From Ruminococcus sp. (GTDB lineage: Bacteria > Bacillota > Clostridia > Oscillospirales > Ruminococcaceae), in contig JAFVCV010000048.1 of NCBI GenBank assembly GCA_017478965.1, forward strand, positions 1-51,906: DNA of 51,906 nucleotides, written 5' to 3'. How positions within the stretch are numbered: the first letter of the stretch is position 1; each line of letters opens with the position of its first letter. The notes below the pieces were generated by a model. That model saw only the letters and a program-made list of their open reading frames with translations. It was not told the origin of the DNA and did not search any database. The translations under genes were made by a program, and so were the position numbers. Positions 9,024 through 16,551 of the stretch are shown here, one piece after another.

Positions 9024-9500
9024 TCACTGCGAAGTCCGGTCCTCTTCCTTTTTGCTGTAAAGAAGTATTTTTCTCGCAAAGAAATTCCAGAAAAAGGCAA
9101 TACCTGTTGCAAGCACCTGGCCTATCATATAGTACTTGTCGGCTGGGATCAGGGAGCCGAAGATCTGTTTTTCTGCCAGATACTTGTCAAAGAGCCAGAT
9201 CATGCCCTGGTTTATCCCAAGGCCCACAACGCCGATAAGAGCGAATGCTGTGAAGTCCGCCGCTTTGTTTTTGACCTTGGAGGTATCGAACACCCATATC
9301 GTAGAGATCACATAGTTGGCTATAAGTCCACCTATAAATCCGATGACGTTGGCCAGATTAGCATCCAGGCCCACCAGCTCTTTGAAGACCAGCAGCAGTC
9401 CCCACTGGACAACTGTAGCTCCGCCGCCCACGAAAACATATCTTATGAACTGCACCAGAGTATTGTCTGTTTTGCTGACGAAAGTTTTTTTGATATCCAT
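9024..9500 (-). CDS. GtrA family polyprenyl-sugar flippase-like membrane protein
   Basis: A 158-aa integral membrane protein of the GtrA/DPMS family, with about four hydrophobic helices (RYVFVGGGATVVQWGLLLVF; ANVIGFIGGLIANYVISTIW; FTAFALIGVVGLGINQGMIW; VLATGIAFFWNFFARKILL). Family members are thought to move undecaprenyl-phosphate-linked sugars across the membrane for wall or teichoic acid glycosylation. The C terminus carries the typical FFWNFFARK. The frame stays open to an ATG at 9551, but the promoter at 9555-9583 predicts transcription to begin close to 9548, so the internal ATG at 9500 (AAGG about 10 bases upstream) is preferred. No partner glycosyltransferase gene is adjacent. Confidence 0.85.
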   Translation of the reverse strand: MDIKKTFVSKTDNTLVQFIRYVFVGGGATVVQWGLLLVFKELVGLDANLANVIGFIGGLIANYVISTIWVFDTSKVKNKAADFTAFALIGVVGLGINQGMIWLFDKYLAEKQIFGSLIPADKYYMIGQVLATGIAFFWNFFARKILLYSKKEEDRTSQ

Positions 9501-9554
9501 TTTATCATACCTTGCCTTGCTGTAAAGTGAACGGCATATGCCGCCTGCCACACT

Positions 9555-9583
9555 ATTATATCACAATCAGGCCTATAGCGCAA
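9555..9583 (-). promoter_or_regulatory. Promoter of gtrA
   Basis: Minus strand: -35 TTGCGC (9578-9583), 17-base spacer, -10 TATAAT (9555-9560). It decides the gtrA start, because an ATG at 9551 would be at or before the predicted transcript 5' end. Confidence 0.7.
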
Positions 9584-9594
9584 GTGTTTTTTTA

Positions 9595-9626
9595 AATAAA
9601 AAAGCTCCCCGGCTAAGAGGAGCTTT
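9595..9626 (-). terminator. Rho-independent terminator after the esterase gene
   Basis: Stem AAAGCTCC/GGAGCTTT (9601-9608 with 9619-9626), 10-base loop, then TTTTTTATTT on the minus strand. It lies 12 bases beyond the esterase stop. Confidence 0.85.
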
Positions 9627-9638
9627 ATGCTTCACGGA

Positions 9639-10472
9639 TCAGAGCCGCAGCACCCATTTTATGGCAGCCTCGGCCCATGCCGCAGCCACCGGCTGGATAT
9701 GGCCCTCCCAGGTCGATGCAGTCTCATCGCAAAGACTCAGACCGTGTCCGCCGTATTCATAGATATGGCTCTCAAAGGGGATACCGTTCTTAGCAAGAGC
9801 GGTCATGTAAAGCAGAGAATTCTCCACCCTTACACAGCCGTCGTCAGAACAGTGCCAGAGAAAGGTCGGAGGTGTCTGCTTGCCTACCCTGTCCTCCATA
9901 GAGAGAAAGGCTCTCAGCTCGGCGTCCCCCTCCCGTCCCCTCAGAAGATTGAGTATGGAGCCCTCATGGGTATACTCGGCCCTGCTGGTCAGCACAGGAT
10001 AGCAGAGCATGGACCCGTTGACCTTTATATCCTCAGGCTTGCAGTCAAGAACCGAGGTGATAAGCTCGCTGTCCCAGAGATTGGCGGCGCAGGCAGCCAG
10101 ATGGCCGCCAGCGGAAAAGCCAGCCACCACTATCTTATCGGGGTCGATGTCGAACTTTTCAGCGTTCTCCCTTACGAATTTCACCGCAGCCGCACATTCC
10201 AGTGCATCCTGCGGGAAAGGTCTCTGGCAGGAATACCTGAGGACAAAGCAGCTTATCCCGAAGCCAAGGAACCGAAACGCCACCGGCTCTGCCTCCCTCT
10301 CCGAACACCAGTCATATCCGCCTCCGGGGCAGATCACCATAGCATGATGCCTTTTTCTTCCTATCTCCTCAGTAAGGGTGCTGTAATAGCAGTCCAGTAC
10401 CGGCTTATCCCCCATATCCTTCAAGCCGGCTCTCTCAACATCTACCTTCAGCTCAAAAGTCTCTTTTATCAT
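9639..10472 (-). CDS. Alpha/beta hydrolase, acetyl esterase/xylan esterase-like
   Basis: A 277-aa cytosolic alpha/beta hydrolase of the BD-FAE/Axe-like esterase group. Seen: the oxyanion-hole motif ICPGGGYDWCSEREAEP (about 47-63), nucleophile elbow VVAGFSAGGHLAA with Ser120, an acidic residue in LWHCSDDGCV, and the catalytic His in EYGGHGLSL. No signal peptide, so the substrate is intracellular, perhaps acetylated sugars or oligosaccharides (inference from family). I start at ATG 10472, which has AAGGGGGA 6 bases upstream; an in-frame ATG at 10490 lies upstream of that site. Single gene bounded by terminators on both sides. Confidence 0.85.
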   Translation of the reverse strand: MIKETFELKVDVERAGLKDMGDKPVLDCYYSTLTEEIGRKRHHAMVICPGGGYDWCSEREAEPVAFRFLGFGISCFVLRYSCQRPFPQDALECAAAVKFVRENAEKFDIDPDKIVVAGFSAGGHLAACAANLWDSELITSVLDCKPEDIKVNGSMLCYPVLTSRAEYTHEGSILNLLRGREGDAELRAFLSMEDRVGKQTPPTFLWHCSDDGCVRVENSLLYMTALAKNGIPFESHIYEYGGHGLSLCDETASTWEGHIQPVAAAWAEAAIKWVLRL

Positions 10473-10487
10473 AAATATCCCCCTTTT

Positions 10488-10516
10488 CAAAAATTCCCCA
10501 TCAGATGATGGGGAAT
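10488..10516 (-). terminator. Rho-independent terminator after the VanY-like gene
   Basis: Perfect 10-bp stem ATTCCCCATC/GATGGGGAAT (10493-10502 with 10507-10516), 4-base loop, followed by TTTT on the minus strand. It ends about 15 bases before the esterase start codon, so it may also affect esterase expression. Confidence 0.85.
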
Positions 10517-10541
10517 CATATCAACATATCAAAGCCCTGCT

Positions 10542-11576
10542 TTACCACTGAACGAAATTGTCGTTGGGACTGCCCTGCTCAGAGTCCTCTTCCATACTGC
10601 TGTCATCAGGCTGAGTATTGTCGGCTGTGCTGCTAAGGTCCACACATACCACATATCCGTCGATATTGTTACCGGATATCTCGCACTTGTATTCCTTGTC
10701 GTTGTCCTTCAGCGGCACAGGGATACTGGTGGTATCACTGCCCTCGGTAACGCCCACATAGTATACTGCATACTCGTTATCCTCCTCGTCAGCGAACATC
10801 AGAGGCGAATCAAAGCTATAGCTCTTGACAGAGGTCATGAACGATCCAAGGTCCATGGCGTTGCCGGAAGAGTTCATCATATGGATATACTCTGACACGG
10901 CCTTTCCCACATACCTGAGCCTGTCGGTATCCCTCATGACAAAGCCGTATCTGTAGCAGTTCTCGGGCACCCAGGCATAATCGCCCTCTCCGGTGAAGTC
11001 GCCGTAATAACCGCCGAACTGATCGTAGGTCATCAGATCTACGCAGGTGCCGATGAATGCCTCGTCAGTCTTCGGCTGGCCTTCGTCCTCAGGTATAAGT
11101 CCGTAGACCATCAGAGAAGTAAGCCCGGTCTTGTTGACAAAGCCCACAGTCAGCTCGTTGAACATATCCAGCATCTCAGCCTCCGCCTCGATGACCGTAG
11201 AGCTGCCGTACATTATCTGAGCGCCTGACGGATCGAACATATACCCGTAAAGCTGTACCTGGTTCTTAGGCAGGCCCGTGAAAGGATGAGCCTCGTCTAC
11301 AGTCACCAGATAGCCGTTGCCAAGGCTGATGCCATTCTGATACTCGACGTATTTATAATTGCCGGTAAGCGAGTTCCCCTGGACAGGCTGCTGTTGCTCA
11401 GTCTCATCAGGCTGAGATACAGTGACCTCGGCAGCAGAGCTGCTGCTGTCCTTCTTCTTATCGTCAGAAGAAGAGTTGCACGCAGTAGAGATACCCACAA
11501 CTATGAGGAGCATGACCGCCATAGCGGCTGCCACATTGGTATATCTGAACACCTGGCCGCTGGGTAGCTTTAGCAT
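10542..11576 (-). CDS. VanY-like (peptidase M15) membrane-anchored protein lacking zinc ligands, probable pseudoenzyme
   Basis: A 344-aa surface protein. Residues 11-33 form a hydrophobic anchor ending ...VVGISTAC, not a canonical lipobox, followed by a Ser/Asp/Gln-rich linker (34-67). The rest follows the D,D-carboxypeptidase VanY layout: NGYLVTVDEAHPFTG (88-101), then DEAFIGTCVDL (171-181) where active VanY has SEHQTGLAVDL, then WVPENCYRYGFVMR (202-215) and RYVGKAVSEYI (221-231). The zinc-binding His is Ala173. The loop carrying the catalytic Glu and second zinc His (EPWH) is shortened to DTDRL. Asp180 is retained. A C-terminal beta-like region (258-320) ends in an acidic tail. It is therefore unlikely to hydrolyse peptidoglycan; a binding or scaffold role is inference. 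The fold assignment is by eye. Confidence 0.6.
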   Translation of the reverse strand: MLKLPSGQVFRYTNVAAAMAVMLLIVVGISTACNSSSDDKKKDSSSSAAEVTVSQPDETEQQQPVQGNSLTGNYKYVEYQNGISLGNGYLVTVDEAHPFTGLPKNQVQLYGYMFDPSGAQIMYGSSTVIEAEAEMLDMFNELTVGFVNKTGLTSLMVYGLIPEDEGQPKTDEAFIGTCVDLMTYDQFGGYYGDFTGEGDYAWVPENCYRYGFVMRDTDRLRYVGKAVSEYIHMMNSSGNAMDLGSFMTSVKSYSFDSPLMFADEEDNEYAVYYVGVTEGSDTTSIPVPLKDNDKEYKCEISGNNIDGYVVCVDLSSTADNTQPDDSSMEEDSEQGSPNDNFVQW

Positions 11577-11607
11577 AAAATCACCCTTTCATGAATTAAC
11601 TAATGGT

Positions 11608-11637
11608 ATTATAACACATTGAATTGCCAGATTTCAA
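11608..11637 (-). promoter_or_regulatory. Promoter of the VanY-like gene
   Basis: Minus strand: -35 TTGAAA (11632-11637), 18-base spacer, -10 TATAAT (11608-11613). The ATG at 11576 has AAAGGGTGA upstream. Confidence 0.7.
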
Positions 11638-11855
11638 CTTTTTAAGGCGAAACGGACTTACTTTTGTTACAGCACACAAATTATCCGGCGATAATTTGTG
11701 CAACTATACAACTTATTCCTATCCGTGAAAGTATTGCCGGCTGACATGACACAAGAGTTTGCGCTTAATAAAAAACCTCAGCGCACGTTATCGTTTCCAC
11801 AGCGGATATATTTCTCACAAGCGCTGGATATATGGCAAATTATGGGGATAAAGGG
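11638..11855. other. Intergenic region between divergent promoters, with a perfect 11-bp inverted repeat
   Basis: Together with the flanking promoters this is the 383-base gap between the VanY-like gene and the AIM24 gene. It holds the inverted repeat CACAAATTATC-CGGC-GATAATTTGTG at 11675-11700, with no T run on either side, so an operator or structured leader is more likely than a terminator. The remainder (11701-11855) shows no open frame and no further motif that I can support. Confidence 0.5.
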
Positions 11856-11884
11856 TTGATTTTTTGTTAACGATGTGTTATTAT
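11856..11884 (+). promoter_or_regulatory. Promoter of the AIM24 gene
   Basis: -35 TTGATT (11856-11861), 17-base spacer, -10 TATTAT (11879-11884), about 70 bases before the start codon. Confidence 0.65.
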
Positions 11885-11959
11885 ATTACCATGGATGTCT
11901 GAAGCTGACGTCTGTAATGACAGACGGAAAATACAGGATCAACTAAGGAGGAAATAACT

Positions 11960-12715
11960 ATGGTAAGGACAAATATCTTTCAGCCCACGGAGGTAAGGGA
12001 AGTCACTGAATCCCTGGGCAATTTTTCGGTGCTTGAATACAAAAAGGACATATCGGTATCCCCTTCTTCGGCCCAGACTTCGTATTTCATGGCAAAGATG
12101 GGTATGCACAAGAGGCAGGTCATTTGCAGGCTCAACGGCAACGGCGTGCTTTTGCAGGCAGGGGCTATGCAGATAATCACAGGTGACGTCAATGTTGCCA
12201 CCAACGTCAAGGGCGCCGGAGACTTTTTCAAAAAGGTCGTTGGCGGCAAGGTCACGGGTGAGAGCGCCATCAAGCCAAGATACACCGGCAACGGCATCGT
12301 ATATCTGGAGCCGACCTATAAGTACATAATCCTTCAGGACCTGGCTGAATGGAACGGGGCCATGACCATCGAGGACGGTATGTTCCTGGCCTGTGACGAC
12401 ACGGTGGAGATGAAGGTCACTGCAAGGAGCACCTTATCCTCCGCAGCCTTAGGCGGCGAGGGCCTGTTCAACACCACTCTTACCGGCAGAGGAGTAGCTG
12501 TACTGGAGAGCAGAGTGCCCTACGGCGAGCTGCTGGTATACGATCTGGAGAACGATACGATAAAGATAGACGGCAACATGGCTATCGCATGGTCAGCCGG
12601 TCTTCAGTTCACTGTAGAGAGGACCACCGCTACACTCATAGGCTCAGCTGCATCGGGAGAGGGACTTGTGAACGTATACAGAGGCACCGGCAGGATACTG
12701 GTTGCGCCGGTATAA
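11960..12715 (+). CDS. AIM24 family protein
   Basis: A 251-aa protein of the AIM24/TIGR00266-like family, a double beta-helix fold found in many bacteria and, as AIM24, in yeast mitochondria. The bacterial role is unknown. Seen: a Gly-rich beta-repeat sequence, with LQAGAMQIITGDVNVATNVKG (about 73-93), the motif GKVTGESAIKPRYTGNG, a central YIILQDL and a C-terminal GEGLVNVYRGTGRILVAP. No signal peptide or membrane segment. The ATG at 11960 has an ideal AAGGAGG at -8. It has its own promoter and is followed within 10 bases by a terminator, so it is monocistronic. Confidence 0.85.
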   Translation: MVRTNIFQPTEVREVTESLGNFSVLEYKKDISVSPSSAQTSYFMAKMGMHKRQVICRLNGNGVLLQAGAMQIITGDVNVATNVKGAGDFFKKVVGGKVTGESAIKPRYTGNGIVYLEPTYKYIILQDLAEWNGAMTIEDGMFLACDDTVEMKVTARSTLSSAALGGEGLFNTTLTGRGVAVLESRVPYGELLVYDLENDTIKIDGNMAIAWSAGLQFTVERTTATLIGSAASGEGLVNVYRGTGRILVAPV

Positions 12716-12724
12716 GATAAAAGC

Positions 12725-12755
12725 AAAGGCGGTCAGGTCTTCCAGCCGCCTTTTT
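12725..12755 (+). terminator. Rho-independent terminator after the AIM24 gene
   Basis: Stem AAAGGCGG/CCGCCTTT with a 13-base loop and a TTTTT run. It starts 10 bases beyond the stop codon. Confidence 0.9.
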
Positions 12756-12816
12756 AAAGGCCCGGGCCGTCTGATAACGGCCGGAGCTGAACGGGGGTTC
12801 GGGGAGTGATAAAGAT

Positions 12817-13917
12817 ATGCCGTGGCTGATACTGTTCGGCGGGTTGATAATAGTGGCGGTGCTGGGTTTCTTCTATCTGGTCACACGCTTTCACAGATTC
12901 AGTTTCATGACGAAGCTGGGCAAAAAACACAGGGTGCTGAGCTGGGGGCTGTCGCTGCTGCCGGTGGGGGCCATATTCCTGTTCAATATGATAAATATGT
13001 GGGCCACCATCATCGTGATGCTTCACCTGATGCTCATATGGGCTGTCTGTGACATCATCGCATTTTTTCGCAGGGTCAGTAAGAAAAAGCCAAAGGGCGA
13101 GAAGTATTACACCGGGGTGATAGCTATTGCAGCCACGGCGGTCTATATGAGCATGGGCTGGTTCTTTGCGCACCATGTTTTTGAAAAGCACTATACCTTT
13201 TATACGGACAAGGACCTGGGACGGTCTGAGCTGAGGATAGCGGCCTTTGCGGACGCACATCTGGGCATCACCCTTGACAAGGACAATTTCAGAGAGCAGA
13301 TAGACAGGATAAACGCCTCCTCACCGGACATCGTACTGATAGTGGGAGACTTCGTTGACGACGATTCGGCCAAGGAGGACATGGTGGAGGCCTGCAAGGC
13401 ACTTAGCGAGCTGCGTTCCACCTACGGGACCTATTTTGTTTTCGGCAACCACGACAAGGGATATTATGACTACCGGGACTTCTCTTCGGGAGACCTGAGA
13501 AGAGAGCTTAAAAAGAACGGCGTTACCATACTTGAGGACGAAGATCTGCTGTTCGACGACAAATTCTACCTGGTGGGCAGGCAGGACAAGTCTAAGATCA
13601 ACCGCATGGATATCGACAAGCTTACGGCGGGGATCGACAAGAGCAAATATATGATATGCCTTGACCACCAGCCCAACGATTACGCCGCCGAGACTGCGGC
13701 TCAGATGGACCTGGTCATATCCGGCCACACCCATGGGGGTCATATTTTCCCGGCGGGCTATATAGGCCTTCTCATGGGGGCTAACGACAGGTTCTACGGC
13801 ACTGAGGTAAGGGACGGGACCACCTTTGTGGTAAGCTCTGGCATTTCTGGCTGGGCTATCCCCTTCAAGACCGGAGCCATCTCAGAGTATCTGGTGATAG
13901 ACATAAAGGAAAGATAA
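12817..13917 (+). CDS. Membrane-anchored metallophosphoesterase (YaeI/YkuE-like)
   Basis: A 366-aa calcineurin-like phosphoesterase. The N terminus has about four hydrophobic helices (5-22, 42-59, 60-85, 100-118). The catalytic domain faces the outside or membrane surface and carries the ordered metal motifs FADAHLG (about 144-150), VGDFVDD (176-182), FGNHDKG (209-215), CLDHQP and SGHTHGGH. YaeI-type relatives cleave lipid or sugar-nucleotide pyrophosphates such as UDP-diacylglucosamine, but the substrate here is not known. The ATG at 12817 follows GGGGAG. Only 15 bases separate it from the P1 peptidase gene, so the two probably form an operon. I found no clear promoter between the AIM24 terminator and this gene. 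Confidence 0.85.
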   Translation: MPWLILFGGLIIVAVLGFFYLVTRFHRFSFMTKLGKKHRVLSWGLSLLPVGAIFLFNMINMWATIIVMLHLMLIWAVCDIIAFFRRVSKKKPKGEKYYTGVIAIAATAVYMSMGWFFAHHVFEKHYTFYTDKDLGRSELRIAAFADAHLGITLDKDNFREQIDRINASSPDIVLIVGDFVDDDSAKEDMVEACKALSELRSTYGTYFVFGNHDKGYYDYRDFSSGDLRRELKKNGVTILEDEDLLFDDKFYLVGRQDKSKINRMDIDKLTAGIDKSKYMICLDHQPNDYAAETAAQMDLVISGHTHGGHIFPAGYIGLLMGANDRFYGTEVRDGTTFVVSSGISGWAIPFKTGAISEYLVIDIKER

Positions 13918-13932
13918 ACAGGAGTGATATGA

Positions 13933-14901
13933 TTGAAGGAGATATCGGTAAATGATATCGGCGGGATAAGGATAGGCCACGCCGAGGACCCAAAGGGCGG
14001 CACAGGCTGTACGGTATTCATAGCAGAGAACGGAATGAGGGCAGGGCTGGACGTCAGGGGCGGCGGTCCTGCTTCGAGAGAGACTCTGCTCCTTGATCCG
14101 CTTACGGCAGCGCAGGAGATACACGCCATCGTCCTCGGAGGCGGCAGCGCTTACGGACTTGATGCAGCAGGCGGAGTCATGGAGTGTCTGGAGGAAAGAG
14201 GGATAGGTCTGGACGTTGGGATGGCAAGGGTCCCGCTGGTGGTACAGTCAGACATATTCGATCTTGGCGTTGGCGACCCGAAGGCCAGGCCTGACAAGGC
14301 CATGGGGCGTAAAGCCGCACTTTGCGCCCTGGACAGACCGGGCCACCGGGACGGTAATCATGGCGCAGGCTGCGGGGCCACTGTGGGAAAGATATGCGGC
14401 GGAGATACCTGCATGAAGACCGGCATCGGCAGCTATGCTGTGCAGGTGGGTGAGCTTCAGGTGGGGGCCGTGGTAGTCCTGAACGCATTGGGCGATGTTT
14501 TTGACTACAGGACCGGCAGACAGATAGCGGGGCTGCTGACTGAGGACAGAAAGAGTCTCAGGAGCACTGTGGATATAATGAAGACCATGGCTGACGGAAA
14601 GCAGAAAGGCATGGCCGACAACACCACCATCGGTGTGGTCATCACCAACGCTGACCTGGACAAGAGCAGGCTCTGTAAGATCGCAGGTATGGCTCAGGAC
14701 GGGCTGGCAATGTCCATAAGGCCCGTACACACCTCCATGGACGGAGACAGCATATATGCGGTCTCAGTGGGAAAGGTAAGTGCCGCACCGGACCTGGTAG
14801 GTACTCTGGCCGCCGAGGCTGTGAGCATGGCCGTGATAAATGCGGTCATGAAAGCTGAGAGCGCTTTCGGCATAGTCAGCGCCGTGGAGCTGGGACTTTG
14901 A
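13933..14901 (+). CDS. P1 family (DmpA/S58) peptidase
   Basis: A 322-aa N-terminal-nucleophile amidase related to DmpA, BapA and nylon hydrolase NylC. These self-cleave and act as aminopeptidases or amidases. Family signatures: IRIGHAEDPKGGTGCTV at the N terminus, DVRGGGPASRET (about 41-52), AIVLGGGSAYGLDAAGGV, HGAGCGATVGKICGG and the predicted self-cleavage region MADNTTIGVVITNA, in which a Thr would become the new N terminus. The start must be TTG at 13933: an in-frame stop (TGA 13930-13932) abuts it, and AGGAG sits 8 bases upstream. Cytosolic. It lies 15 bases after the metallophosphoesterase and ends at a strong terminator. Confidence 0.88.
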   Translation: MKEISVNDIGGIRIGHAEDPKGGTGCTVFIAENGMRAGLDVRGGGPASRETLLLDPLTAAQEIHAIVLGGGSAYGLDAAGGVMECLEERGIGLDVGMARVPLVVQSDIFDLGVGDPKARPDKAMGRKAALCALDRPGHRDGNHGAGCGATVGKICGGDTCMKTGIGSYAVQVGELQVGAVVVLNALGDVFDYRTGRQIAGLLTEDRKSLRSTVDIMKTMADGKQKGMADNTTIGVVITNADLDKSRLCKIAGMAQDGLAMSIRPVHTSMDGDSIYAVSVGKVSAAPDLVGTLAAEAVSMAVINAVMKAESAFGIVSAVELGL

Positions 14902-14921
14902 TATGTCTTTGATACGAACAG

Positions 14922-14952
14922 AAAGCCCGGAGCATACCGCTCCGGGCTTTTT
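14922..14952 (+). terminator. Rho-independent terminator between convergent P1 peptidase and htrA
   Basis: Perfect 12-bp stem AAAGCCCGGAGC/GCTCCGGGCTTT, 5-base loop, TTTTT on the plus strand. On the minus strand it is followed by CTGTTC, so it could end htrA transcripts only weakly. Confidence 0.9.
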
Positions 14953-14993
14953 CTGTGTTTTATGGAGTAGTTTAAGGGAGATCTTTCAGGTCA

Positions 14994-16388
14994 TCAATAC
15001 CCGAAATTATTGAAGAAATCGAACATATCACCGCTGCCGTAGCCATCATAGCCATAGTAGCCTCTGTTCATCTGCTGCTGTTCAGGCTCCTGGGTCTTTT
15101 CCTCAGTCTCCTGTTTCTTTTCAGCGACCTTGATGGTGAGCTCAGTCTCCTTGCCGTCTCTGTAGACTTTCAGGGTCAGCTCATCACCTATCTTAGCCTT
15201 GCGGACTGCGGAAACAAGGTCGGAGGAAGAGCTTACCTCTTCGCCGTTGACCTGTGTAACTATATCGTTCTCTTTAAGTCCGGCTGCCTTTGCAGGCGAA
15301 TCAACGTTGACTTCACGGATAAGTGCGCCGGCAGGTATGCCGTAAGCCTGGAGGTCCTCGCTGACATTGTCAACAGAAACTCCGATATAGGGCTTTGAAA
15401 CATAGCCGTTCTGTATGATGCTCTCAACTATGGGCTTTACGGTGTCGATCGGGATAGCAAAGCCGATGTTGTCTATAGAAGCCTCTGTTGAGGAATTGCT
15501 TGAATATTTTGCGTTGGTCACACCGATGACCTCGCCGTACATATTGAAAAGTGCTCCGCCGGAGTTTCCGGAGTTGATAGCACAGTCAGTCTGGATAAGG
15601 TCCATCATCACTGAATTGCTGGTAGTGACCTCTCTGTCAAGGGCGCTGACTACGCCGGAGGTCAGTGTAAAGGTCAGCTCTCCAAGAGGATTGCCTATGG
15701 CAACAACGTCGTCGCCCACTTTAAGCTCTTCAGAAGAACCCAGTGTCACAGGAGTCAGGCCGTCCTCGTCGATCTTCAGCACTGCGATATCGTTAGACTC
15801 GTCTGTGCCCACCAGCTCGGCATCGTAGGACTTGTTGTCATAGGTGGTGACCTTTATCTTGTTAGCACCGTCGATGACATGATAATTAGTAACTATATAG
15901 CCGTCAGCAGTTACTATGAAACCTGAGCCTGATGCGGCAGCAGTGGACTGATAGCCGAAGTAGTTGGTGGTTATCTCAGTGGTTATGCCCACGGTAGAAT
16001 TCACATTCTTCTCATAGACCTCAGATGCCGTCATGAGACCGTTTCTTTCTACCTTGGTCTCGGTGACTGAAACGGAGCCGTTCTTGCTGTCAACGGTCCT
16101 GATGACGCTGTTGGGATTTCCGCCGTCGGCAGTCTCAGCAGCCTGTTCGCTGTTGTTTGCAGAGGCGTACCTCATGAATGCCATTGACCCGCCCGTACCT
16201 AAAGCACCGCCTAAAAGACTGAAACACAGAGCCAGGGCGGCAAGCTTTTTGCCTGTCATGGGCTTTGCGATCTTCTGCACTGGAGTATACTGATATGTAT
16301 AAGGAACATTATTGTACGCATTATAGCTGTTGTTCTCTTCGATGCCGGTGTCGTTCCTGTTATAATTGTTCTCATTGAATTCGTTCAT
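14994..16388 (-). CDS. htrA: HtrA/DegP-like membrane-anchored serine protease with PDZ domain
   Basis: A 464-aa envelope quality-control protease. An Asn/Tyr-rich cytosolic N terminus (1-38) is followed by one membrane helix (about 48-72). The chymotrypsin-like domain has the full triad: His170 in NYHVIDG, Asp200 in SNDIAVLKID and Ser276 in INSGNSGGALF. A single PDZ domain follows (KPYIGVSVDNVS ... KENDIVTQVNGEEV). The C terminus is Glu/Gln-rich, then aromatic and Gly-rich (YYGYDGYGSGDMFDFFNNFGY region). The ATG has AAAAAAGGAG upstream. The Ca2+ ATPase gene lies 163 bases upstream on the same strand; co-transcription is possible but not shown. Confidence 0.93.
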   Translation of the reverse strand: MNEFNENNYNRNDTGIEENNSYNAYNNVPYTYQYTPVQKIAKPMTGKKLAALALCFSLLGGALGTGGSMAFMRYASANNSEQAAETADGGNPNSVIRTVDSKNGSVSVTETKVERNGLMTASEVYEKNVNSTVGITTEITTNYFGYQSTAAASGSGFIVTADGYIVTNYHVIDGANKIKVTTYDNKSYDAELVGTDESNDIAVLKIDEDGLTPVTLGSSEELKVGDDVVAIGNPLGELTFTLTSGVVSALDREVTTSNSVMMDLIQTDCAINSGNSGGALFNMYGEVIGVTNAKYSSNSSTEASIDNIGFAIPIDTVKPIVESIIQNGYVSKPYIGVSVDNVSEDLQAYGIPAGALIREVNVDSPAKAAGLKENDIVTQVNGEEVSSSSDLVSAVRKAKIGDELTLKVYRDGKETELTIKVAEKKQETEEKTQEPEQQQMNRGYYGYDGYGSGDMFDFFNNFGY

Positions 16389-16551
16389 AAGTCAAAACTC
16401 CTTTTTTATGGATTTGGGATCAGGTCCTCTTTTTTCCTGTTCCCTAAGCTTTGACTTCATTATAAAGCCGCAAAATTAAAACTACTTTAAAACAGCATGA
16501 AACTAAAATGAAAGATTGTGAAAAATTTTTACATATTTCTTTTCATATTTT

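Noticed and set aside
9627-10508. A 293-codon open frame opposite the esterase
   Set aside because: Shadow frame; the minus strand holds the catalytic motifs, ribosome site and terminator.
12764-12786. GC-rich inverted repeat GGGCCGT...ACGGCC between the AIM24 terminator and the metallophosphoesterase
   Set aside because: No T run and no conserved motif; probably part of the leader without a supportable function.
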